From Trichuris trichiura (lineage: Eukaryota > Nematoda > Enoplea > Trichinellida > Trichuridae): a stretch of 64,000 bases of DNA. Location of the stretch: the NCBI GenBank assembly GCA_037903355.1, contig JBAJFE010000026.1:2170001-2234000 (forward strand), in the 5' to 3' direction. This document shows, in pieces, positions 47,907 to 60,500 of this stretch. The translations under genes were made by a program, and so were the position numbers. The notes under the pieces are model-generated. The model did no database searches. It saw only the letters and a list, made by a program, of their open reading frames with translations, and was not told the origin of the DNA. Numbering within the stretch: position 1 is the stretch's first letter; each line of letters starts with the position of its first letter.

Positions 47907-50378
47907 ATGAAGAAGGTACAAGCCGTTTTATCTTTAGGTGGCAGTTTCGCCGCTGGAATACTTGGATATGCATTTGGTCGTCAGCACGATGCTGTTTCTG
48001 ACCTGCTTGAATCAGTTCCTTCACCGAGTGCAACCGTTAGTAGTTCGAATTGGTTAGCTTACGTAGGTACAGCTATTGGTGTCGGAACTTTTGGTTGGTT
48101 TATCCGCAGTGATCAAGGAACTTTGCGAAAGATTTTTAAGTCGATATGGGCTGTGGATGCGGCAACTGTTGATGATTCCGTATGCGTTCTTTGCATATTG
48201 GTTTGCGAGTTCATTACGTGTGCACAGCTTTCGTGAATCCCGTGCAGATAATTTTAGTTTTCTTTTAGTATCCAGTTGTTTAAGTTGCGCCTGCTAATTC
48301 CTAACTTCTAGAATTCCTTCGGGGCTATAAGCTGGCTTTAAGTTTTCGTCAAGTGCTCATGTCTTTCCTCAACTTCAGAACGCAAATGAATATAACCGTT
48401 GTATTAGTTTTCAACAGTTTTTAGGAGCTGCTGCGTAATTTTTTTTACTAAGTTGTCCAGTTTTACTGATAACTTTTCGATCTTGTAAGAAACAAGTAGG
48501 TACAAAATAGTTTTATAACAGAAAGTTTTCTCTCTTTCGTTTGCCCCATCTAGAATTATTACAAAGAAAGTTGTAAATTGCTTATGATCTTCAATTTTCT
48601 AACCAGTTAGGGTTTGCATTAGTCCGACAAAGTGCAGTGATAATAGCGTGTGAAAATGAGTCATTTGTTTAAGAAGTAGCACTGCTTACGATGATTCCCT
48701 GCAGACTAATTAACACGGCTAATAATCATCTGATCGTGTGTTCAAGCCTCCGTTTGCTCCTTTTGCAAAAGCAGAAGTAATCGGCACCTTACTTTTGCCG
48801 TTAATCTGTTTTCTGCTTTGACCTTATTTTCTACTCTGTAACTGGCTTGGTACAGGTAGTTCAAAAATTTAAATCTTTTTTAAGCTCTCGAATTTCTCTC
48901 AAAGTTCAGCAAAGTTATTCTAAGGCGATCAGCTTTGTTAAGCGGGCTTTGAAAGCTAAACAGAAAACACAGCGATAAAGACGGCTACACCGGAACCTGA
49001 GATCTCTTGAAACGCAATAAAAATCTTTAATAAACAGCCAAGACACCGAAGTCCCCTCGCTTCGCCATCATCGTTTAATTTTTGGGAATTTACGTGCTTG
49101 GTGAAATGATCTGAAACAGCTTGTCAGTATGCTAATATTTGCGGAAAGCGTTCCAATGCTGTTTTTCTTGATTTTATCAAAAGTTGGAATTTCTTGAATT
49201 TTATCTGTAATGCTTTGAGATTTCCTACGCAATATTAGTCAGCCTCAAACTCGCTCTTATCCAAGAAGACTCAGCACTAATGAGCTCTGCCTTACCGCTT
49301 TTGCTTCAAAACATCCCCCCAGCGATTCTATGCATAAATGGCCTTTGAAATTTGCTTTCTTTTTCATAACAAGTTTTTGAAGCATTTTTATTCCCATTTT
49401 ATTGTTTTGTAAAGCATAATTGTTTAGGCAATCGTTCATTTGCCTGGTGATGTATCAATTCCTGCAGAATCAAAAGGCGGGATTTTTGATTCTGAGCCAC
49501 CTTCTAGAGTTTCTGAGATTATGCGCTTCGGCTATCCCGGGTTTGATAATCTTCGGACTTACGAAGATTTTGTTGTTTCGTATGACAGGCGAAACCGGTG
49601 CGCTTTTATAAACAAGGTTAATACAGCGCGCATAATGACTTTTACCGTTAGAACAGCACACTGGGTAATGGAACACCTAACTCCGGACAGGATGATATAT
49701 AGTCCTTCAGTTGATCGCACTAAGTGCGAATTTCGGGAAGACCAGTCTATTCATGCCTTCTTCCGTTCAAGGAATGCTGATTATATGGTAAATTATTCAT
49801 TCGGATGAGAAGTTTGATTAATTCGAAGTTTTTCTTACGTAGAATAGTGGATACGACAGGGGTCATCTCGCCGCTGCTGGAAATCATCGTAAAACGCAAA
49901 GAGCAGTCGAGCAGACGTTTCTTCTAAGCAATATGGCACCGCAGATTGGCAAAGGCTTCAATAGGGACAAATGGAACGAATTAGAAAAGCATGTACGCAA
50001 ATTAGCTAGGGCTAACAAAAATGTCTACGTTTGTACTGGTCCTCTTTACCTTCCACGGTGAATGCTGTTTAATTGATTTGCGCCTATACAAGTTGTAAAA
50101 TTTTCAGACGAGAAGCGAATGGAAAATTGTGTGTAACTTTCGAAGTCATTGGAAAGAACCACGTAGCAGTGCCCACTCATTTTTTCAAAGTAGCTCTTGT
50201 GGAGACCGCAGATAGCCATTGGTTTCTGGAGTCCTATGTACTGCCAAACCGGCCAGTCGACCGTGCAGCACCTTTGAAATCATTTTATGCACCACTGGAA
50301 AGCATTGAGCGGGCTGCTGGTTTCCTGATTTTTCAAAATTTGCCGCGAAAATGTCTTATCAGCATTAATGGTCGGTAA
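47907..50378 (+). CDS. endonuclease G (CPS-6), mitochondrial DNA/RNA nuclease
   Basis: Sugar-nonspecific nuclease of the intermembrane space, released to cut nuclear DNA in apoptosis and active on paternal mitochondria in worms. Exons 47907-48062 (preferred), 49428-49597, 49652-49787, 49843-50057 and 50108-50378 join in phase to about 315 residues, near the family's usual size of about 300. The start is an ATG opening a mitochondrial leader and membrane segment (LSLGGSFAAGILGYAFG). The nuclease domain has YPGFDNLRTYEDFVVSYDRR, TAHWVMEHLTP, the catalytic SGYDRGHLAAAGNH, the metal-binding Asn in DKWNELEK, VYVCTGPLYLP and VIGKNHVAVPTHFFKV. The exon 1 end is uncertain: an alternative donor at 48180, also phase 0, would add 39 residues with a second hydrophobic segment. 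Intron 1 is about 1.37 kb and otherwise empty. Confidence 0.93.
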
Positions 50379-51720
50379 TCGTTTCACCCGGTGCAGATGT
50401 TCAAAGGCATTCATGCTCAGCAAACTTTGCGGTAGGCCAATTTTATTTGACAAAGAGTGTTTTAGCATTTCTATTAAAATCTTGTTCATTCACACAGGTC
50501 AACAGTTTGTCCTGTCTACTGAAATATTAAATAGTTGAATTTAAGCCTACAAAGAATACCGTATCTGCAGCGCCAAACTTCTATTCTTAATTTTTGTGTA
50601 CACTGACTTCTTTTGTTTTGTCGTAGAGGCCTTTTTACCGATACTAAAAATATTAAGTAATCAAATATGCCAAGGGTCAAGGCGATTATTCCAATTTAAT
50701 TTGTTTCAAACGAAACCTTTTTATGCCTGTCATGACTAAATTTTTGCAATTCATCATGTTGGTTTTACAATACAAGATAGCTCTTAGCATCTGTGATATT
50801 GATATGGTCCAAATTGTCTTATTTTTTAAACCTTTTTTTCAATATTCTTGCGTCTCAGTTTCGCACCGTCGTATAATAGTACACAAATAAGCAACAACTC
50901 CGACTGACGGGAAAGAAACGATTACAACTTTCTGAAAGACGTTTATGCGTGCTCTCTTTCATCTACAAATAAACTGTCCCCTTACTCTTCATTAATTCCA
51001 TTAGAAACTTACTCAGACGATTTTTTCTGGCCGCAGTTTAATGCATGTCGTTTGTTAAATCCATCAGCCATTTTGAGTTAGGCAGTTATATTGATTATCC
51101 TGTTCAGCTTACCAAAGCTAGTTTATGTATGACATTTCGTCGTTCGAAACTATTGCCATAGGTAAATTTTCGTATGGAATGTACAAATGTAATTGAAGCA
51201 CGAGTTAAAACCTTGTCAGACAAAGAAAATCGTCTTGACATATCATCTTGTTAACTAAAAATTCTACGCAAAACATAAATCTGAATGCGCTTCGGCCATC
51301 TGTCGAAATGAGTGTTCAGTTATTTCATATGTCATTGTTCCTGTCAGTGAAGTGTTAAACGTTTGGACATCTCTGTCTTCAATTTGAAACGTTTTCAAAA
51401 ATTATCCGAACACTGGAGACAGCTGTCACTACGCTTGTTTTCTTTTTTCTGCGTAAGCATCCGAGCAATCATTTTTTTTATACGTTGATAACCGTGAACA
51501 TTTTCAGCGTCCTATGGCAGTTGCCAATGATTTGCGCAAAAGTATCCTTCTGCCTCGTAATGTTAAATGCAATATCTCACCAAGTATGTCACAGTGACGA
51601 TCATTGTACCATATTCGTTTCTTTAATACGGAAACGTAGCCGTCTTGAAGCAGTGAACAAAGGGATCTCCAAACTCTTTTATGTCTTTAAACCGCATGAG
51701 CTTCATGTGTTAATTCCAAA
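50379..51720. other. intergenic between convergent genes
   Basis: AT-rich spacer between the end of EndoG (+) and the end of the orphan gene (-). A frame at 51485-51775 (+) opens at TTG and is not recognisable. No exon is supported. Confidence 0.6.
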
Positions 51721-51726
51721 TTTATT
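51721..51726 (-). promoter_or_regulatory. candidate poly(A) signal of the orphan secreted-protein gene
   Basis: AATAAA on the minus strand, 54 nt beyond the TAA-side end of the frame, a usual distance for a nematode 3' UTR. Confidence 0.55.
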
Positions 51727-51779
51727 TTCAAATATTGGGTCGGTCTTTTTGACCAAGTTTACGCTTATTATGTGAATGT

Positions 51780-53210
51780 TCATAAAAAATAGACAAGTAT
51801 AGTGTAAAGGAGAGCATTAACAGAAATTATCGAGTAAGCAGGTGTACCAGTCGCGCCTGATTTTGCTGCGCAATCTTCAACGTAGGTATCAAGGCAGCGA
51901 GTATGTTTCATGTTGACAGGAACTACAGTCGTGTTGAATTTTGCGCTAGTAACAACCATGTGATAGCGATAGCATATCCTTAGCTTCTGACGATTTCGAT
52001 TAAGCGGAAATTCGATCAGCAACCAAGGGTCAAGTGCGCTGAGTCGTTTGCTACGAGTGGCCACCATTGCGGGCAATTGGGAATCATTGGTACTTGTTCT
52101 GTTCCAACTAGGCTGCATGCTGATCTGAACCTGTAAGTCCACTATGAACGGCACGTTTGGATACTTGAGCGGAAATAACGCTTGAACTATGCATTTAGCC
52201 GTAAGAGTGATCAATGGCCGAATGTGTTGATCCACTGCAGGCGAGATGCTTCCATCAGCAGTAGCATACGCAAGGTACCATACTTCTGAAGTTTCGTTTT
52301 GGTCCTCCTCCTTGAGGAAGGTTGAAAAACGGAACAGATACCATGTATCAAACTTTGCATTTATACAGGCAATATATTCATCGTAGTTGAGCGGTAAACT
52401 TTGTATAGGGCACCCATTCTGGCCTAGTGGTTGGAAGGTCGTCACTGAATTATTGCCTTTGTCCAGTGTGTCAGCCAGTTGATGTCTGTAGGCAGACATT
52501 ACGTTGGAGCATTCAGGAAATGGACCAAAATGGGGGCTCAAGGGATAGATATTTTGGTCGCCAGTGAATACTATTGAACATGCAGGATACTGATTCAACG
52601 TTGGCCCGCTGTAACGCACCCAATCGAATTGAACAAACCCATCTCCTTGGTTTATTACAGTTTCGTTGTCCGTTGTTGTGTATGCTGTCACACAGACGTT
52701 ATTGCGTTGCCCTCCGCAGGAAATCATGGTAATGTTGACCAAAACTTTCCTCGCGGTTTGGGCCCCTGAAGGAATGAAGTAATTAGCGATCACATGTGTG
52801 GTTTGCTTTCTCCTACGTGTGTTAGCTACGCAATTGATTTGGAACATCGTGCTAAGCATTAGAGCTGTCTTGAAGTAGTAGGTAGCGTGACTTTTAAATT
52901 TATCACTTCGATTCGTCGCTACCCGTTTACAACAGTATAGAACGGACTAGTGCTTGAATTTGTCTATTCTTCAATAAGTCGTTCACTGGACGTAATTCAT
53001 TTTTTTACAGTTAAAAAGTCTTAGCCTGGCAGATTTGCATCGTACTTAGGCTGCGCGCGTTTCCTGTTGACATGATCTTTCGATACTTGTGCATGAATAT
53101 AAAAGGTTCTCATTGCGGCGTTTTAATGGCTGAATATTAGTATAAATTCTTGTCAACTTACCTGAGATGTTCGCGATCAAAGTTAACGACATAAACAGTT
53201 GTATTAGCAT
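51780..53210 (-). CDS. secreted or GPI-anchored orphan glycoprotein
   Basis: Two exons: 53162-53210, encoding a short signal peptide (MLIQLFMSLTLIANIS) and ending at donor G|GTAAGT, and 51780-52825 starting after acceptor TTGCGTAG. The phases agree (1/1) and give about 364 residues. The mature part has ten cysteines, seven N-glycosylation sequons (NIT, NET, NNS, NET, NRT, NDS, NTT) and no internal membrane segment. It ends in a small-residue stretch (SGATGTPAYS) followed by a hydrophobic tail, as in GPI-anchored proteins. I recognise no domain family. The large exon is open for more than 1 kb, strong evidence of coding. An alternative start at ATG 52859 in the large exon would lack a signal peptide and is less likely. 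Confidence 0.72.
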
Positions 53211-56200
53211 CTCTGAGGCATATGTCTTTGATGAAAGCTGTGTTCTCTGAATGGATTGAATCGATGTCGTTGAGATAGACGAAAATGGAAATCCATCGGC
53301 GCCACTATGAGTGCAGTGTGCAAAAGGGCAATTTAAGTAGATCTGACTAACGTTGGAAAGTGACAGTGATAGTATTGCTCATTTCGGAATTCCACTTGCT
53401 TTGGAAAATAATGCGAAATCGATTGTCTGACAGCCAATCGGGAATGCTGGCGCCGCTTGAGCTTATGCACCGCAGCGCCACGTCGAATTGGCGCATTAAG
53501 GGTACGAGTTTGCTTTTCTTCGCCGAATTACCTCGTGAATTATTTCTACTGGTCGTTGAAAAGCCTTTTATGATCAGTCTTGCAATGCGGGCAAAATATA
53601 ACTTTCTTTCTATCATTAGTTCCTTTAAGCAAGGTGAAAATGGCCATTGGGTTACCGTTTGTCGCTCCTTAATGTCCCACTGCATTTTGCCGGTCGTAAT
53701 TTGCGGTAATTTTTCAATTCTTTCAAAGTCATTGTCACATTTTCACTTTTTCAACTTTTAAGTTCATATTGGGATGCAGTTAGTTAAACCTGTAAGAGTA
53801 TCAGAATTGAAATGATTGAAGGAGAATACCCGCGGGATAATGCTTTTCATAATTGATATTTTAAAATACAGCCAACCAATAGTCACAACTCGATTTTCTA
53901 TTGATGTATTACGTTCGCCTTATGGTTTACCCCTAGTTGACGATAGTATTTTACCTGTTGAGTAAGCTGAAAAGCGTACTCGGTAGCATTATGTTTCTTT
54001 CTGTGGAGGCTTCGTTTCAATAGAATGTATTCACACACTTTGACTGTTTCGATAAATGAAGCTTTAATGACTTTACAGAGTTGGCAGTTTGGTGCACAAC
54101 TGTAAAGAAGTAAGAGCACATAGTTAATAATATCTCAATTATTGGACCGCAGCTGAACTTGCATGCAAAATATATTTGCATATCAGCTAAACGGAGAAGA
54201 CCCTTTGATCAATGGAAATGTTGACTCATTAGGATTTCGTTTTAGCTTGGCAAACAGATAGTCTGATACTGTCATTGGCAGCATTTTTTGGTATGCTCTT
54301 GTGTGTCAATCCGTTATACGATGTGAGATCGTAGCCTGAAAATTAGTAATGAAGTTTTGGTGCTAAATTTAATCGAATGTATTCTGCGGATAATACATCT
54401 TTTGGTTTTTGGTAAATAGCCTTTCGCTAAATCTACATTCAGCAATAATGGAATAATGTGCGCGGACATTTTTTTTTATCTTTATAGGGGAAGCGAGCGG
54501 ACCGCAAAGCAGTTCGTCGATTTCCTGCTGCTGATTGAAGCATCCATCTTGCCATCCTTATCGTGAAATAGCGAAGAGTAATTTTTCTAGAATAACATTC
54601 AATTTTAATAGAGCGAGTTCGTGAGCGCTCTTACAATCATTCTCATAGAAGCTTTAGCTTTAATTGTTGCTGTTTTTTAAATTTATCCTTTTGGGATCAC
54701 TGTTCACTCTTTTGGAAAAGGGAACGCAACAAGTGGTTATAGCTGAAATTTAAAAAGTCAAACGACTAAGCTTATTTGTAGACTGTACTTGCTGCTGCAC
54801 CTTTGAATAATGATAACAGCAATGCTTTTGAGATACCTGATCTATTGGGTTTATTGCATTAATTTACCTGTGGAATCTGACAGACCAAAGCAAGCTACCG
54901 TTTTCTGAAAAAAGAGTGAGAAATTAGAATTATTTTTGTTCAGTTGAGACGTTGGAATTGTAAACTATTTAACGATTATAATTAATATTAATGCAATAAG
55001 ATCCGATGACAGCTGTGAAATGGAGAACAGCAGCTTTGGCCCAGTAGGAAGAATAATTAGGTCCATTTGCGTATAAATAATCACAGGCACTTCAGTTGAC
55101 AGCATGATGGATCGGTTCAATGGAACAGAAAATGAACGTGTGAAGTGGCAGCTTTTTGAATTCTCTATTCAAGCGAAAAGGTCATTCGCCCCTTGCCAAA
55201 CGACGATGTTTGATCTTAGACCTGTGTAAGAGCAGCACTTTTATATACGTAGCAAAGTGCTGCACCATTTGAGTAACTTCCATCGTTCCATTCTATACAT
55301 ATTTAATTGACTGCCTTCTTGCCTGCTGAAAAAAAAAGCATTATTGCTGTTAAAAATTGAACTGATCAATTTCTAAGTCAATTGGTCCACAATGCTTTTT
55401 CGTATTGCTTAATATTCTTTCATAATGAAAGAATAGTTTTTTATTTGGTTCTGTTTGAAAAGAGTTTAACCATCGTGATGAATAGTAATTGTTTTGATAA
55501 ATTATAAATTAACCTGCGAAAGAAAGACCAAAATACAGAATATGAAGACGAAGGTGTAGCTAGACATACCGACAGTTTGCACTACTCTCAGTGCAACAAA
55601 TTGACATCAGACTTTTCGAAGTGAAATAGCGGAACAAAATTTTTTCAGGTCGCAACCGCTGACATCACAATTCGCGACGATTGATTTTGCGTTGTTGAAC
55701 GGTTTGTGAAGCTTTCCTATTGTTTGCCTCTCACTGTCTGCCGATTCATTTTGCGCTGTTATCTTTTGCTCTAATAGCTTCTGAATTAGGGTTAGGCTTA
55801 GGGTGGGCATAGGCTTTGTGGGTTACATCAAAAAAAGTTTATTAAACAGACGACAGGTATGCTATACTTTAGCCTAATCCTATGAGTAAATCTAGGCCTG
55901 TGGCTAAATATACGCTTCAGCCTGTTGTGATTCTAAACCTAAGTCTATTATAACAAGAGATGACAGCAAAAACAACATGTAGCAGGCAGATAACAGGAAA
56001 ACTTGCACCTTTTTATTTTCCGCCAACTTAGCAGTCGTCCTAGATTGCGTATAAGGACAAGTGTGGGTGGAATCAAAAGAGAACGAAGAAGTGTACGAAA
56101 ATGATCGTTTTTAGACGATTTTACTTTTAACCATTTCTTGTTTTGCGTTAAGACATCGGTTAAAACATCGGCATTTCAATGAATGTAAATATTGGAAAGT

Positions 56201-57580
56201 TACATGTTATTTATGTATGGAAATGTATTCGTTATGCTTCCGTAAAGGATGATTAATTGAAAAAATCTGATTTAGTTCATCCTTCAGAGAGCAAATTTAA
56301 TACCAGTTGCTTTTCGAAACGCAGCACAAAAGCGTAACATATATCGAAGGATGAGTTTTTCTTGCATTGTTTTACAAAAGGCTTTTTCGTATTGAATCCC
56401 CACAAGGCTTTCTGTTGCACGTTTCCGTACTTCTGACCTTAAACGAACAAATGCCCTAGCAGCTGACGGGTTTACACTTATTAGCAAAATGTCAAATTAC
56501 CTATTTCGGACGTTTTGGGTCTGCCTTATTCTATCATCGCTAATGTGACTATAATTTCACTTTTTTGTGACTGTAGCCTTTGTATTGCCTACGAAGTGAA
56601 AACCTTGGGACATGTTAAAAAGCACCCAGTACTGAAGTACTGGTCAAAAATGCACTGCTCACAATAATGCTGCTGTTACCGCTGTATTTAATTGCAGAAT
56701 GCATTGGAGAATAAAATTAAAAAACTGAAAACTAGGTACAAATGAATCAATAGGAAGTGCAGTTTTAATGGCGGCTTTTGGAAGTCGCACTGTTTGGTTT
56801 TTCCGAACCGATGTGCATCAGCATTTTGATGTTCTGTTGAAAAGGTTACCTGCGTGTTGCAACACAGTTTATTCTAACAAAGACAAAAAAATTTCTCTTC
56901 TCAGCTATTTAGCTGCTACTGTTGCTTTTCCTTTTGAAGAGTACCCGCCAAAACAATGACACAGGTTTAACCGTGAAAAGTCTTTTTTGATTCACAGGTT
57001 CATGGAATGTAGTATTGCGTTTCTTAACCTTAACTAGATTTACTTTCGTTGTTGTCTACTGCGATATCCTAAGCGTCCGAAAGGTCTTTCACCTTAACAA
57101 ATTTAAACTAGGATTAAATCTAATAATTAGAAGTAACCTGTTCAAACGGGCGCCGGAATGCGTTTTCGCTACTTTGCATAACTGAGTCTCCTCCTCTGTT
57201 CGTTTTTAGTATCTGTTCTTTCATTCTCAGCCATTTTGAAAACTAGCCATTGTCGTTGGTTGAGTTGCGTACTCAATTCTATTTGTTACGCGTATTTTTT
57301 ATTCAGTTAGTCGAAAGTATTGTTAAAAGTAGATGAAGTAAGCGAATTTTGACCGGCGGTTACTTACAAGCTTCTACACGCGGTTGCAGTGCCATTGCCA
57401 TTGCTACCTTTGAACCACGTTTGGGAAGTAGTGCTATGTACTGTAGGCGGTGCGTGATTGACACCGACCGCTAAAAGTTGGCTGGAAAGTAATGTAGCGT
57501 TTCAAGTTTGGTTAGATTTGTCTGTCCTGTTTGTGGTTTTGCATTGACATTGCCGTTGTGTGCTCCTTTGGCATGGGCGC
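53211..57580. other. intergenic, nothing confident
   Basis: Divergent spacer between the orphan gene (-) and abl-1 (+). Overlapping frames at 53347-53685 (-) and 53360-53761 (+) are both open but neither is recognisable. Around 55786-55803 lies a short TTAGGG/TTAGGC tract. The remainder is AT-rich with many stops. Confidence 0.55.
55786..55803. repeat. telomere-like TTAGGG-TTAGGC-TTAGGG tract
   Basis: Three consecutive telomere-type hexamers, the central one being the nematode unit TTAGGC, followed by the degenerate GGGCATAGGC. Short enough to be chance, but it fits an interstitial telomeric remnant. Confidence 0.4.
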
Positions 57581-60500
57581 ATGGGTGCTAAGGCGGGAAA
57601 GTCTGCGCAATGCTCCACGGAACGCTTATTTCGGCGACCGTCTTCTCAACCTCTTTTCGATACCAATCATCTTGGCGGAGAACAGGGTAAACATTTTTCA
57701 ATTGCTTTCAACAGATCGGATATGCTTGCGGCATTTGTGTCCTGTTTTGAAGCTCCACTTTTGTGGCATTTTCTCTTGTCAGATTGTCGTGTTTGACACC
57801 TTTTCGCTAGGACTATCAGGTTCTCCACGTTTTTACACAATTTTGTTTGATTTTACGGTATTCATGGTGGAAAGCTGTTTCGCTGTAATTGTGAAACTTC
57901 TTTCCCCAATTTTCCTTCTCAATTCTTCTGCTTTGTAATTTGATCCTAGCAATGTTCGACTTTCTTAGGCAAATGTTTGGTCATTCCACTAAGCATGAAG
58001 GTTGACCGTGGGAGACGGGGGCTTCGGCAACTTTGTCCGCCGCGTTGCTTGTCCTCCAAAGTCTGTTCTCACGGCTTGCCACCGAAAGTGTCCATTCATT
58101 GTATACAATAGGCATCGCCGCCGCGCGCATCCGGCCCGGTTGCAGCCTAGGTGCGTTTACTAGTTGACCAAGTACTCAGCGACAGCATGTTTGGTAAATT
58201 TTTTCATAAACAGTTTTTAAGTATAGTCATTGCGTGGAGTTAGTTATTTGTTTTCATTTAAGTCAGCAAGAGTTGTAATTGCGCATTCATTTAATTGTTG
58301 AAGTTTGTGCATTCATTTGTCCCTCTTTTCCATCATTGAAACTGTTGGGATAATTTTGCGGCAACTGCCAGGAAGTGGCTGATCCGGTCACCTCCTGGTT
58401 CATTAGGTCGACTCATACTGGATGGCCTAGTTTTTGCTTTTGATTAGGGGTTGACCATACTGGTTTTGTGGATGTTGGTTTGCTTATAGAATTCTCAGGC
58501 TCATGCGGAGGACCACTAGAAGTATTGCAATGCCCTTCAGGTCGGCTTTCTGTGGCGGCTATGAGCCAAAGTGTCGTACCAGCCGTTGAATCAATCAATA
58601 ACTCTTCCAATGAGGTCCAAGAGCAGTGGTCATCTAGAGAAAGTTTGGCACCGGATGTTCACTGGTCTTCCACGGCCGATGCGGATTCGCAGAACGCTTG
58701 TACAGTTCGTTCGCTAAATGAAATACGCTTCATCGCCTTGTTTGACTTCTTTGGTTTCGGCAACGATCAGCTAACTCTTCGGAAAGGTAACGTTTTTGTC
58801 TTTGGTTGTTTTTTCAGCGCACTGAGTTTTTGTATAATTTAAACACATGCGAGTGGTTTTCGTCCACTTCTTTTTTACGTTATCAATATATCTTTAAATG
58901 ATCTGTCGTGAAGCACTGAAAACGCGTTGCCTTCTGCTTCGACTCGGGCGCTCAACTTCGAAAGTGTTTTTGAACAGACGATTCGCGTTAATACTTTTTC
59001 ACTCTTTCAAACTCTCTAATCGTTCACTCTTTCAGACAGGGTGGTAAGGATGTTTGTCTTAAAGCGAAATGTGCAAGTAGACAGCCGTTTGGAATGATCA
59101 TTCAGAGTTGGATAAGTTTTTTAAAGCGCTTGGTTCTTTGTCTTAGCTATGTTGTATAACTATAATGATTGTTTATTAATGATAAATTGGCTCGCATCCA
59201 GCCTTAACTTTCATTGCCAAGCTCACATATTGCAGTTGCTTGCTTATTAGTGGCATGATGGAGAAATTTTTTTTGCCGTCTTTCTGATAACCACGTAGTT
59301 GTTTTTTGACATGAGCGTTGCACTGAACAATTGTAGCAGCATATTCGCTTTAAGTATTCACTGGTTAACGTTAGAAGTGTTTATTGCGTCACGCTTTCAG
59401 AAGCACTCAGTAAAACGTTTTCTTATGGAAAGAGTCAGCGCAAAGTTCAAGTTGTTCTTGTTCAGTTAGCATTGATGATGAGATTAATTCTTTTTTCTGC
59501 AGCATGCTTATGCGCTTGTTAATAAGATATTATTATTATTTCGTGCCAGTATTTTGCATTTTTTGAAGATGTTTCGTGTTAGAAATCGACTCATCTTGTT
59601 TGCCAATTGATCTTGGGTTCTAATCAGTCCACTAGTCGGATAATGGAATTTTGCTAGTCCCATCTTAGGCATTGGTTCGCCCGCTTTCTGACCTTGTTAT
59701 CTAGCCCGCATTAGCTAATTAAATATTTTCCAAATCTATTTTCGCCAGTGGATTGATCCAGCAGCTGTAGTCAACTCAGAAGCGACATATACTCCACATT
59801 CGGAAAGAGTGATGGATGTGATTGCTGTTTTAATCATGGGAGGTTTACGCACGGCTTCAGTGAAAAACTGAGGCAGTAAAATATTTGGAGATTTCGGGAC
59901 TTGCAGAACCCATTTTCGGGGCGTTAGGCTAGGAGAAATGGCAGCCTGACCGTATTACGCCGAAAATGGGTTCTGTAAATTCCGAAGGCACCGAATATTT
60001 TACTTCCTTCAATTTTTCAGTAAAAACGTGCGTAGACCTTATATGAAGAAAACGTATTCGCGGAGTACAAAGCATACAACCTTCATAATGCAACTGCTTT
60101 TCTGTTGCATAGTTGAAAAATCGGATGTGGCCGATCTAACCACGTAATTTTTGAAAAGATAAAAAAGCGTCCACAGGTTAATTATCGATGATTGCTCGTT
60201 TACGTCATAAAATTGCTCACAAGTGATTTGCGTGCAGAAGTTCTCTTTCACAGCAGTGAAGAAATTTTAAATCTTACAGTCTTCCACTTCGGAAGAATGG
60301 GCAACTTAGGTCCAGAAGGAGACAGCTAATTTTTTGTAACAAAGCAAAAAATGTGCAAAACAGTTACAGTTGATGCACTCGTGTGTTGATGAAATTCGAT
60401 AAAAGTTCTTTGTTGAGACTGTTGCTTGCCTGTTTTCCATTGCTGTTTGGTAACTCTGTTGGTAAGAATTATTAATATATGTTTTTCACACTTCATTTAC

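Noticed and set aside
53347..53761. Overlapping 112-codon minus and 133-codon plus frames
   Set aside because: Neither has a recognisable domain, and no splice phase links the minus frame to the orphan gene's signal exon. Kept only as intergenic.
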